This document shows, piece after piece, positions 37,724 to 49,382 of a DNA stretch of 64,000 bases. A program made the translations under genes and the position numbers. Numbering within the stretch: position 1 is the first letter of the stretch; each line of letters starts with the position of its first letter. Origin of the DNA: Panax quinquefolius (taxonomy: Eukaryota > Streptophyta > Magnoliopsida > Apiales > Araliaceae). The stretch spans positions 19,736,229 through 19,800,228 of the forward strand of contig CM035169.1 of the NCBI GenBank assembly GCA_020205615.1, in the 5' to 3' direction. The notes below the pieces were generated by a model. That model was not told the origin of the DNA, made no database searches, and saw only the letters and a program-made list of their open reading frames with translations.

Positions 37724-39113
37724 GAAAGTACATAGGAGGAGATAAATTTACATTCGGAAAAATTAGAGAAGGCGAGTACGCAGAATTCCATTTAATAAAA
37801 CCCATACATTCATGCATCCAACTAAAATAAAATCCAATCACATTGGTCAATAGTCATAATCAATCCCATTTATTATCATACACATCATCATATGATCGAT
37901 AAATAATATTCATCTTATGAATAATAAAACATTTAATATATATATATTGATATCATTTAATGGGCAAATTTAGTTAGTATAAAATCTATTTTTGAATCAA
38001 AATAAACTCCTTTATTTTAATCCAAATCAAAATAAAACTATTTTATTTTAATTTATCTAATTTTGAATAAAATAAACTATTTTATTTTAATCAAAATCTT
38101 TAATCAAAATAAACTCCTTTATTTTAATTAATTATGGAATCCAATTCCATGTAATAAAAAATCTTTAATTAAAATAAACTCTTTTATTTTAATTAATTAT
38201 GGAATCCAATTCCATAAAAAAAAAATATTAAAGGAAACACGGATATTCTTTCTCTATTCACAAATAAACTCCTTTATTTTGAATAATATGAAATCTTATT
38301 CCATATTTAAATAAACTCCTTTATTTAAGGAAATTAGGATTCTCTTTCCTATTCACAAATAAACTCTTTTATTTTGAATAATATGAAATCTTATTTCATA
38401 TCTAAACAAACTCCTTTATTTAAGGAAAGATCAATTTCAACTCCAATTAGTTATCATGGAATCCAATTCCAACTCTAATTAGTTAGCATGAAATTCTAAT
38501 TTTAAAATTAAAATAAATCTTTTATTTTAATATTAAAATAAACCTTTTTATTTTAATTATAAAATTATTTAAAATTAAAATAAAACTTTATATTTTAATA
38601 TTAAAATAAACCTTTTATTTTAAAATTAAAATAAACTTTTTATTTTAATTATATAATAATTAAGAATATATATATATGTATATATATATTCGTAATATAT
38701 ATATTATATATATATATATAACCGTTCCTTTTATTTTCCAAGACAACCTGTTCTCAATTTCCGTGCCATGCTTACAAAAAAAATAATGACCGGATTTTGT
38801 GAAATTTGGCAACTTGCTTGGTTTCCGTGCGTATCATTGAACCAATTACATGGAATCCCTTTTTTTTATTTTATAAAACGCAGATGCATTTTTTTTTTTT
38901 TTAAAATCATAACTCTCGTCCACAAAAAAAAAGAGAGCTACGGAAGGCGTAAGCGAGAGCAACGTGTGCAGTTTTTTTTTTTTTTTTTTTGATTTCTTTA
39001 TTAAATTTTATACAATAAAAAATATGCCCAATTAAATTGTTCTAAACACATATCAATATACATATCAAATTAAAATAATTAATAATTAGCATAAAGGTTT
39101 GGCTCGATGCCAA
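37724..39113 (-). mobile_element. Element C leader with palindrome array and primer site
   Basis: Non-coding leader of the copia element. From 37,986 to 38,655 it carries about 14 copies of a self-complementary unit of the form AAAATAAA-CTCC-TTTATTTT, with interspersed palindromes ATGGAAT-CCA-ATTCCAT. A TA-rich tract follows (38,670-38,722). On the minus strand TTGGCATCGAGCC at 39,113-39,101 is the primer site next to the 5' LTR (expected form TGGTATCAGAGC-like). Confidence 0.7.
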
Positions 39114-41004
39114 TTATTAGGTTTGTAATATTCATATGCTGCATGATCAAATTGCATAAATTAAGCGAAGCGTGTAAAATCGAGTTTAAAATTTACAAAC
39201 CATATACGGATCACCCTTTATGCATAATTATTAATTAAGCGAAAAGATAAAGAATAAAATCATACCTTGAAGATCGAGCTTCCTCGGTACAAGTTCACCT
39301 CCAATCCTTTCGCGTTCAACTTGAATCCACCGGGTTTGGTTCCTTCCTTTGATCAACGTTAGCCACCCATATGTTTGGCCTCTAGAGGTGATCCACCAAG
39401 GAAGAAGAAAATTCAAGAAGAATGGGTGGTTGGCTAAACCCTAGTTTTTCTATCTCTATAGAAAAAGGTGTACTCTCCCAACAATTGGAATTATGTCGTA
39501 TGTTGAAAAAGTCAACAACCCATATCACCCATAATAAGACTCCTCTTATTTATAGATGTGAGCAACCCACCTTAACAATTAAGGAATTGGGTTTTATTAA
39601 ATTAATTAAATTCTTTTAATTAATTAAGTTCCCTAATCTTATTAGGGATAATTAATTAAACTCTTTTAATTAATTTAACCTCCTAATCTTATTAGGAATA
39701 AATGAGAGTACTTATATTAAATTAATTCCTAAACTCTTTTAGAAATTAAAATAATAATAATTGTAATAATATTAATAAGACTCCTCTTATTAATTTATAT
39801 TTAATATTTCTAAAATATTAAATAATAAATATTAAGCTATTTAATTTATTCTATCACCATAGATTAAATTAAATATACTTAACATATTATTACGATTATG
39901 CCATTAACTTCTTAAATAATTATTCTTCCTTTTATGGTGTGACCCTTTAGGTTCTCCATATTAAACCTAGGTTGTGAATAAATCAATTAGAACAATTCTA
40001 ATCTTATTTAAATAAATAAATTAAACAATTAATTTATTTAAATAAATAATATTTATTCTGATAGGGATAAGCCTCCTAATGATCAACGACTTTCCGGATA
40101 ATATAGATTTCAACATTAATCATAAAAGAACCTTTGAGTAAATAGTTCTTGAAATGAATTCGATCCTTCCACCATCTGATGTCCCAATTAAATATAAGAC
40201 ATGGAATTACTTGTCAAGTCTTATTTTATTTAATTATATGTATTTCGACTCTTAAATGCTGACTCCAAATAATGCAAATTAGAAACTCCTTTCTAATTTC
40301 ATTACGCTTATAACCAAGAGACTCTTTGGGTTGTCATTTATCGAATCACATATGACATTTCTCTTCTTTTATTAGAAGTGGTAGATTCTTTATTGATCAT
40401 ACATTATCTCCATGTACAACTTATTATACCCAAGCATATCCTTTGATATACCCTAAGGTCTTAAGGAATAAGTCAAAGTATAACTCATCATACACAAGAT
40501 CTTATGATGATCTCAAGTCCAAGGATTACTTGTCTTACTTCTTATCACTACTGAGAATTCCTATTGACAGGCAAATAAAACTCCATTAGGTATTCCTTAG
40601 CGAGCCACGTTCAGGTGAACTTATTCTCTAATAAGCACCTACATACTTGCTTTAGTGTCTCCACACAAATGATCATGAGATCAATCATCCTCATCCAATG
40701 AAGCGAAACAACGTATGTACCAATCTATCCGGATTCACTAATCCCCAATTTAGTAATCCATGATTGGGAACTATTTTAGTTTTTAAGCTTTCTAAGAATT
40801 TAGATCTCATTAGAATGATCATCATCATTATTCTAAAAGCATTGCTTAAAACTATGGGTTTATCACATATTATAAAACAAGAGATCATGTAGATAATTAA
40901 AAGCCTTTAATAAATTAATACTTTTTATTAATAAATGAATAAGATTGTTACAAAGTATATGCTTTATCATCAAACATGATTGGCTTGTGTGCATACTACT
41001 TTCG
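39114..41004 (-). mobile_element. 5' LTR of Ty1/copia element C
   Basis: Near-identical partner of the LTR at 29,409-31,283, in the same orientation and of almost the same length. On the minus strand it is followed by the primer site at 39,113. The outer end reads TACTTTC then GCTTCT, where CA plus a target duplication GTTCT are expected. Because the two C LTRs match closely, the insertion is fairly young despite its damaged coding region. Confidence 0.85.
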
Positions 41005-42944
41005 CTTCTTGAGAATACGTCGGAAATTTATTAACAATAGAAATATCGTTCAAAAGCGGACGTATTTTTGTTTAAATCTGTGACATGAGATAAGAAAGCT
41101 TGACATCCGCTTTTCAATAAGCGAATAGCTTTATGGCTTGAGATGACCGTGATTGATTTTAATGGTTTGGTCGTTTGAATTCGCATAATAGGTTGATTAG
41201 GAATATGAAAGCTAACAACCTTACGAAAACAATCAATTTTTGCATGATAAGTAGTTAACCAATCAATCCACAGAATTACGTCCAAATGCAAGTATTTTTA
41301 ATGAAATAAGATCGACGAGGTAATGTGAGGGTGCCGATTTGAACCAAACAAGACTTATAAACGATGGATGTAATGAAGGTTTCTCCCAACGGAGTTTTCA
41401 CAGATAAATCAAAGTCTAATTTCTCCTGAGTCAAATTTAATCGATGAAATATAAGTAGGAGAAATAAAAGAATGGGTAGAACCGGTATCAAATAAAGTAT
41501 AGACTTCATTAGAGTTTATGATAAAACTTACCCGTGACGACCTCATTCGGGTTCCTTTTCTCTCTGGGAGGTCACAACAAACGCTCTCCCTTGCATTCTG
41601 GGTTTTGAATTTTACGACTGACCTTTGGTGCCTCCATCCTAGCTGAATTTGTCTTCTAGATGGCAACAAAATCGAGCTAAGTGACCTTCTCTTCCACAAT
41701 TATAACATGATTTGGACAAAGACGGCGTAGCGATTTGATCGATGTGTCCCTCTCCTCCGCATTTGAAGCATATGATAGGTGGTCTTTCTCCTTCCTTAAC
41801 AATGGGTCTTTGGTCTTTGGCGTCTTTCCATCATTGTTGAATCTCCGCTTTCTTGAAATGTCCATTCTTATTGTTTTGGCCTCGATTACAACCGGAAGTG
41901 GTTACCATATCTCGCTTGTTGATTCCTCCACGCTTGTTGTCACCGCTTCGATGACTACTCTCCATTTGGTATTATAATTTTGCCGATTTGCTTTCTCTTT
42001 TTAGTTGTGTTGACTCATTATCGCGTTCTACTAATCGAGCCCTATTTACAATATCTGAATACAAACACGGTTTATGAGAAATAAGATGTTGGCGTATCTC
42101 CGCTTCAAACCTCTTAAAAACATTCGTACCATTCTCTCTTCATTATCCACCAAGTGGGGCCGAAACCGTGATAACTCCATGCAAATTTTGCCTCGTATTG
42201 CGACACGGTCATATTGTTTTGTTCCAACTTGATAAACTCCACCTCCTTCATGTGGCGAATACTTTCGGAAAGTATTTGTCGTTGAAACGACTCTGGAACT
42301 TCTCCCAAGATATCTTGATCACATGGGTTGAGTACATTTCTGGAATTCCCACCAATGTCGCCTCTCGCATGAACATAAAGGCGTGCAAAGGGAACCTTTT
42401 GCTCCTCGGAGCATCCCAAGACATCAAATATCTTGTAATCTGCTTTATCCATGCTTCCGCCAAGTGGTTTTGGCTCACCCTTAAACTCCGGTGGTCCCAG
42501 CTCCTTGAATTGTTTAATGCGGTGACCGCCTGAGAGTTTTCCGTGTTTCCACCCCACGTTTTGGACGAGTCGCTCTCGCCAAATTGTTGCATAAATTGCA
42601 TAAAGCCTCCTAACATTTGATCATTCATCATTTGGTCGGTGTTGTTGTTTGCATGAGGATTGTCGCCTTCCTAATGCACATTATCCCGATTATTGATATG
42701 TGGTGAATCAATGATCGCTCAAGCTCCATTCTTATTCTCAACATTCTCAAATGTCATTTTCGAGATCTTCGCCACAAAACAAAAGGTTAATTGACATGTA
42801 ACAAATTATCCCTATCTTCCCGACCAACCAATAAAATAGACATAAACTTAGGTAGGTCATACTAGCGAAGGTATTCCCGTCTCTCCCCTCCTAGTACTAT
42901 TCTCACATCTTAGCCGGGATCATATCCTAAGCTCGATACTCAAA
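41005..42944 (-). pseudogene. Family A gag and protease (5' internal part)
   Basis: On the minus strand from 42,944, a primer-site remnant (GTATCGAGC) follows the LTR. Gag then contains FKELGPPEFKGE, FDVLGCSEEQKVPFA, SESIRHMKEVEFIKLEQNN and MTVSQYEAKFA (42,557-42,114, with frame changes). Two zinc-knuckle regions follow; the second is a complete CCHC (CYNCGREGHLARFC, 41,707-41,666), while the first (CFKCGGEGH) has lost its last Cys. The aspartic protease follows with the active-site segment FDTGSTHSFISP (about 41,500). The RT begins beyond the inserted C element at 29,408. Gag, protease and pol order fits a Tekay-type chromovirus. Confidence 0.8.
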
Positions 42945-45524
42945 TCGTGACGCCCCCAAAATTAGGTATACATCACCCATCTTGGGTGCGCCACTTACAT
43001 GGTACAAATTTAAATACAACTTATTAACATAATCGCCGTATAATAATACGACATAAATCGTGAGTTTAAATACAAATATAAATCTACTAGATATTATACA
43101 AACTCAAAAAAATCCTCATTATAATTATTATCACACTATTTCACGTATAGTGAGGACTACTAATGTTATCTTGAGGACCATCACTGTTTCCCAGATTCTC
43201 GTCCCGGTATATTCTCATTTCACAAGAGAACGGTGAAAGAAAGAAAGGTGAGCTCAACTAGCCCAAGAAGAAATATTATGACTAAGATAATGCGTAATAA
43301 ATTATCAATAGTCTTCAACAATGTTAAACCGATAAAATACAATAGACAACCCGGTTTAATCTGCGGTGAATAAGCAATCCATTAAAAGAGTCAAGTAGAA
43401 AATAAAGTCTACTATCTTTTAGGTTTTAAAGGTTTTTTCATCAACATTATAAATTTGAGACTCACTTTAATAAATATTCCACATCATCGAATCACCCCTG
43501 CGCACTACTGGCCAAGGATATTCTTTAGTATCACGACCACAATTATTCATGCACTACACGCCAAGAATATTTGTGTATTCATTAATAGTCATGATCATGC
43601 CAACAATCATCCACCAATGCACTACTACCCATCGAGGATTTTTATCACATCATTTGTAACATTACGATCATGATTACACCGAATAGTCTCTGGTCATAAT
43701 CATACCAAGTCCATCTATGCACTACATGTGCCCACGATGACTTTCAACATAATATAAACATGAGGATGATGACAATGATATAAGAATTCAATAAAACAAG
43801 TTCAAGAATTATTTTATCCGAGAATTATTAACGTCCAAATTATCAACATGATCTTTGTTTTGTAGAGTAAAATTCAAGAATGATCGGAAGAATATTTTCA
43901 TGAAAAGATCTTGGATGAAACGCAAATATCGAGGATATTCCACTAATTTCATGGAGTATAAGTCAAAGTTTTAACCAATTTGGGTATAATAAAGAATAGA
44001 ATAACAAAAGAAATCACCATGTACGCGATAGATCCTTGACAGCGAGTTATTCAACCAATGAATAATAAATAATAACGAGTCCCATTAAGAAACGCATGCG
44101 CAGGCGGATGTTCCAACAGAATAATAAAGAATGGAACCAGTCCGGCGTAAAACACACATGCACGGGATGTTCCAATGTAATAATAATAAAGATTTAACCA
44201 GGTCCTGTAAAACACACGCATGTGATGTTCCAACGAGAATAATAATAAAGATTTTAACTAGGTCCGTGTAAAACACATGTGATGTGGATGTTCAGCGAGT
44301 AATAATAATAAAGATTTTAAACCGAGTCCTGTAAAAATACATGATGTGATGTTCCAGCAATGAATAATAGAAGAATGTCACCAAGTATAGGGTAAACTGG
44401 CATTATCTGAGTTATTCCAATGAGAATAATAAGCGATGGAATAACAATGTTTTTCTTCATGAATAAGAAAGAATAACACCCTTACATTTGGTAGGAGATT
44501 GAATCTTTGCAGCGATGTAGTAAGAAAAAACTCTTCTTTTTTTCTCTTATTCTCTCTATACTTTCTCTCTCTATAGCTTGAATGAATTAAGTGAAAATAA
44601 TGAAGCCCTAGGCCTCTATTTATAGAAGATTTCTACTTGCTTTTCTTAGTGTGAAAAGGCAAAAGTGGCTTGACGACTAATGATGTGAAAAGAAAAGTGG
44701 TTTGGCGCACCGTAATGTGAAACGACAAGTGGTTCGGCGCTTTGTAATGTGAAACGACAAGTGGTTCGACGTCTGGTAAAGGTAATTACTATTAACGAAG
44801 GTAAATACTATTGGCGAAGGTAAATACTATTCACAAGGGTAATTACTATTGACGAAGGTAATTACTATTGACGAAGGTAAATACTATTGACGAAGAGACT
44901 CTTAGATGATGACATATGAGCCCCCCATAAAATAATCAAACTTACCCCAAATCATTTTTTTTTCATCAACACATATTTAATCTTTCAACAATTATTAATC
45001 ATTTATAACTTGTCATCTCAATTATTGATTTAATACTATAACATATTATCTGAGATGATCTTGTGACAATAATTGAATCAATAATATAAGAGATATGATC
45101 ACGCCGATTCTTTGTGAAGAATAATTGAAGCGTAAATGAGTGACTTCTCACGTAAGCATCGATAATCAATACTGCAATAATACTATACAACCACGCGTAT
45201 TCATCGTTTTTTACCACCGTAGTTCAACAAGTTTTAACGGTAACACCTCCGCCGTTATTTTTATAAAATATTTTTGTCGTTTTCTCTCAATCAAATAATA
45301 AATTACATTATGAGGTCCACCAATGATTGAGTAGTTGTCATTTAATATTCCCTAACAAAAGAATATTCCCAGGCCAAAAACGAATATTTTATAACAACTT
45401 GCATACTTTGCAAAATTTATAAATATTACCCACAACTATAACATTATATCAAATTTATTCCATAATATTCAAAATAATATTTATAGAAAAATTCATCTTT
45501 ATTTATAAAAGTTTGGGTCTTACA
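42945..45524 (-). mobile_element. Family A LTR shared by two tandem A copies
   Basis: Minus-strand A LTR, TATA box at 44,625-44,616. Its left side continues into a primer site and gag (a 5' LTR), while its right side is the coding end of another A internal region (a 3' LTR). One LTR thus serves two head-to-tail copies, the usual product of unequal LTR recombination. The boundary at 42,945 reads AAATCGTGACG where CTGTGACG is expected. Confidence 0.85.
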
Positions 45525-46497
45525 ACCTCCCTTCTTATGAAATTTAAGCCCTCGAAATTAGGGAATACGTACACTGGTATGTCGAAGAGGTAAGGATACC
45601 TTGATTTCATTTCGATTCTAACTCCCAAGTCATTTCCTCAACATCGTGGTTCCTCCACAAAACTTTGACTTGAGGTATAACCTTGGGCGTAGAATATGTT
45701 CCTTCTTATCCAAAATTTGAACAGAACCTCTTCATACGTCAAATCTTCCGCTATTTCGTCCCTCGGTTCTAACTCAATAATATGGTTCGGGTCTTTCACA
45801 TATTTACGTAACATAGATATGTGAAAAACGTTATGAACACGAGACATATTTGGCGAGAAAAGCGAGTCTATAGGCCACGCTTCTACTCGATCGAGGATTA
45901 AAATGGACCGATGAATCGAGGATTAAGTTTTCTCTCTTTTTCCAAATCTTGTAACTCCTTTCCATTGAAAGCAACTCTTAACAACACATGATCTCCTATA
46001 TCGAATTCCACGTCTTTTCGATGAAGATCAAAGATAACTCTTTATCGATTTTGTGAGGTTTTTTATCGTTTGTCGGATCGTTTGAATCTTTTCCGTTGTC
46101 ATACGTATTACAACTCCCGGTCCCAACAACGTTGCTTCACCCACCTCATCCCAACATACTTTGGAGAACGACACTTTCTTCCATACAATGCTTGAATGGA
46201 GCCATGCCAATACTTGTTTGATAACTTTGGTTTTAGGAAACCTCCACCAATGGTAAGAACTTGTCCCAACTCCCTTGAAATCAAGGACACGAGTCTTAAT
46301 AGATCTTCAAGAGTTTGAATAGTCCTCTCCGATCGTCCGTCCGTCTCCGAGGATGATATATCGAGCTAAATCGTAAGTCTGTGCCCATAGCTTTTTACAA
46401 ACTAACCCAAAATCGTGAAGTGAATCTTGGGTCTCGATCAGAAACTATGGATACCGGCATACCATGCAGTCTTACAATCTCGTTTATGTACATACGA
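45525..46497 (-). pseudogene. Second family A copy: integrase and chromodomain fragment
   Basis: On the minus strand this matches 27,441-28,410: chromodomain end, MSRVHNVFHISMLRKYVKDP near 45,850, then the integrase core around 46,030-46,290. It stops abruptly at CATACGAG (46,497) in mid-integrase, where plus-strand family B reverse transcriptase begins. The remainder of this A copy has been deleted. Confidence 0.75.
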
Positions 46498-49382
46498 GAT
46501 TTATCGTTGACTTTCCTGACGTATTTCCTGAAGAACTTCCCGGTCTACCCCCAGTAACGTGAAGTTGAATTCTTTATTGATCTTGAACCTGGTACAAAGC
46601 CCATTTCTAAAACCCCATATCGAATGGCTCTATTGAACTTCGGGAGTTAAAGGTCCAACTACATGGAATTGTTGGACATCGGTTTCATTCGTCCCTAGAT
46701 ACATCTCCTCGGGGTGCTCTGCTTTTATTACGTAAAGAAGAAAGACGGGAGTATGCGACTTTCAGTATTGATTATCGGGAATTGAACCATGTCACCATCA
46801 AGAATAGGTATCCTCTACCTCGTATTGATGACTTGTTTGACCCGATTCTGCAAGGGGCACAATTCTTTTCAAAAATCGATCTTCGCTTACGGATATCATC
46901 AATGAAGATTAGAATCGAGGATATTCCAAAGACGCCTTGAAACTTCGGTATGGGCATTATGAATTCTTAGTCATGTCTTTCGGATTGACTAATGCTCCTG
47001 CGGCTTTCATGGATATGATGAACCGAAGTTTTCAAGGAATATTTGGATCGATTCGTTGTTGTTTTTATTGATGACATCCTCATATATTCCAAAAGTCGTG
47101 AAGATCATGAGCACCATTTGAAGTTTGGTACTCCAAAGGCTTCGTGAAAACAAACTATATGCCAAATTAAAGAAATACGAGTTACGGCTCGAGGAAGTAG
47201 CATTCCTTGGGCACGTGGTGTCGAAACATGGAGTATCCGTGGACCCAAATAAGATTGAAACAATACAAAGTTGGGAGCAACCGGTCGGTGACCAAAATAC
47301 GTAGCTTTTGGGCTTAAGTGGTTATTATCCTCGGAGATTCGTGGAAGGGTTTTCTCGAATCGCTACTCCATTAACTCAAATTAACTTCGGAAGGATACAA
47401 AATTCGTTTGGAAGCGAAGAATGCGAGAAAAGTTTCCAAGAGCTTAAGAGAGACTTATTTGGCACTGTTTCTAACAATACCATCTGGTTCGGATGGATTT
47501 GTTATCTCAGACGATGCTTCGAGCAAAGGGTTAGGATGTGTTCTCATGCAACGTGGAAAAGTCATAGCCTATGCCTCATGACAACTTAAAGAGTATGAGA
47601 GGAATTATCCTACTCGTGATCTAGAGTTAGCGTGATCGTTTCGCGCTAAAGATATGGAGGCACTTATCTATATGGGGAGAAAGTGGAGATATATTCGCAC
47701 CATAAAAGCCTTAAATATTTCTTCACTCAAAAAGAACTCAACATGCGGCGTGACGTTGGCTCGAGCTATTGAAAGACTACGACCACACTATTCAATACCA
47801 TCCTCGAAAAGCGAGCGTGGTAGTAACGCGTTGAGTAGAAGATCATATCGCGGGAATGAGTGCGATGATGTCAAGTATACGCGACAGAGCCAACTTTAAT
47901 AGAAAAAGTTAAGGTTGCTTTCGAAGCCATCGACCAAGTCGATGCGTATGAAGAAGAAAGTACAAGAAGGAAGCAATTAGGAAGCGAGAATAGATGAAGA
48001 AGGAATACTTGAGTCCACTCTAGACTTTGTGTCCCTAACGACTGATTTGAAGTACAAGATTATGATGGAGGCACACAATACACCATTTGCAATCCATCCT
48101 GGAAGTACTAAAATGTATCGTGATCTTGACATACATTTTGGTGGAACAATATAAAGAGAGAGATTGCAAAGTTTATCTCGATGTGTTTAACTTGTCGGCG
48201 TGTAAAGGCGGAGCATCTAGTACCTAAGGGTCCGTTGCAACCACTTGAGATTCCGAAATGTAAGTGGGAACATATTATCATGGATTTAAGTTTACGGGTC
48301 TTCCTACGGTTTCTCAAGGCATCAATGCTATTTGGGTTATTGTTGATAGATTAACCAAGTCTGCTCATTTCTTGCCAATACGGAGACTTATTCCTCGAAC
48401 GTCTTGCTTTAGTATATGCGTGAATGAGATTGTGAGGTTGCATGGCATGCCAAGATCCATAGTTTCGGATCGTGACCCAAGATTCACTTCAAGATTTTCG
48501 GTTAGCTTGCAAAAAGCTATGGGCGCGGATTCTGATTCGATTGGCATATACCATCCTCAAACGGACGGACAATCGAGAAAGGACTATTCAAACTCTTGAA
48601 GATTTATTAAGACTACATGTCCTGACTTCAAGGCGGTTAGGATAAGTATTTACCATTGGTAGAATTCTCCTACAACAACAAGATTATCGAGGCAAGTATA
48701 GGTGTGGCTCCATTTGAAGCATTATATGGACGAAAGTGTCGCTCTCAAAGTATGTTGGGGCGAGGTGGGTGAAGCAACATTGTTGGGACCCGAGTTAAAA
48801 TGCGTATGACTACGGAAAAGATCCAAATGATTCGACAATGTATACAAAGCGGCACAAGATCGACAAAAGAGTTATGCGGATCTTCATCGAAAGGACGTGA
48901 AATTTAGTGTAGGGGATTATGTATTGTTGCGAGTTGCTCCAATGGAAGGAGTTACTGAGGATTTGGGAAGAGAGGAAAGCTCAATCCACGATTTATTGGT
49001 CCATTTCAAATTCTTGACCGAGTAGGAAATGTAGCCTATAGACTCGCGTTACCTCAAAGTATGTCTCGTGTTCATAATGTGTTTCACATATCCGTATGTT
49101 CAGTAAATATGTGAAAGACCCAAACCACGTTATTGAGTTAGAGCCAGGACGAGATAGCCAAGACTTAACGTATGAGGAGGTACTGTCAAGATCTTAGATA
49201 GGAAGAAGCATGTCCCACGCCTAAAAGGTCATACCACAAGTTAAAGTTTTGTGGAGGAATCATGCTATAGAGGAAATGACACGGGAATTGGAAACAAAAA
49301 TGAAAGCGAGGTATCCTCACCTTTTCAAAACACAGTGTCGTCGTCGTCAATTTCGAGGATGAAATTTCATAAGGAGGGAGGT
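46498..49382 (+). pseudogene. First family B copy: RT, RNase H, integrase, chromodomain (3' half)
   Basis: Matches the second B internal region from about 53,890 onward. RT motifs include [13 protein letters not shown] (46,800) and the catalytic [11 protein letters not shown] region (about 47,065-47,095), followed by [24 protein letters not shown] sequence and RNase H. Integrase motifs include RHTFWW (about 48,125), DRLTKSAHFLPIRRLIP (48,340), [11 protein letters not shown] (48,465) and YHPQTDGQS (48,550). The chromodomain end (WRNHAIEEMT) runs into the purine-rich tract and the LTR at 49,383. The gag and protease half is missing at the left junction. Frames are interrupted by short indels. 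Confidence 0.8.

Noticed and set aside
42168..42533. 121-codon plus-strand open frame
   Set aside because: It is antisense to family A gag, whose protein motifs are recognisable on the minus strand.
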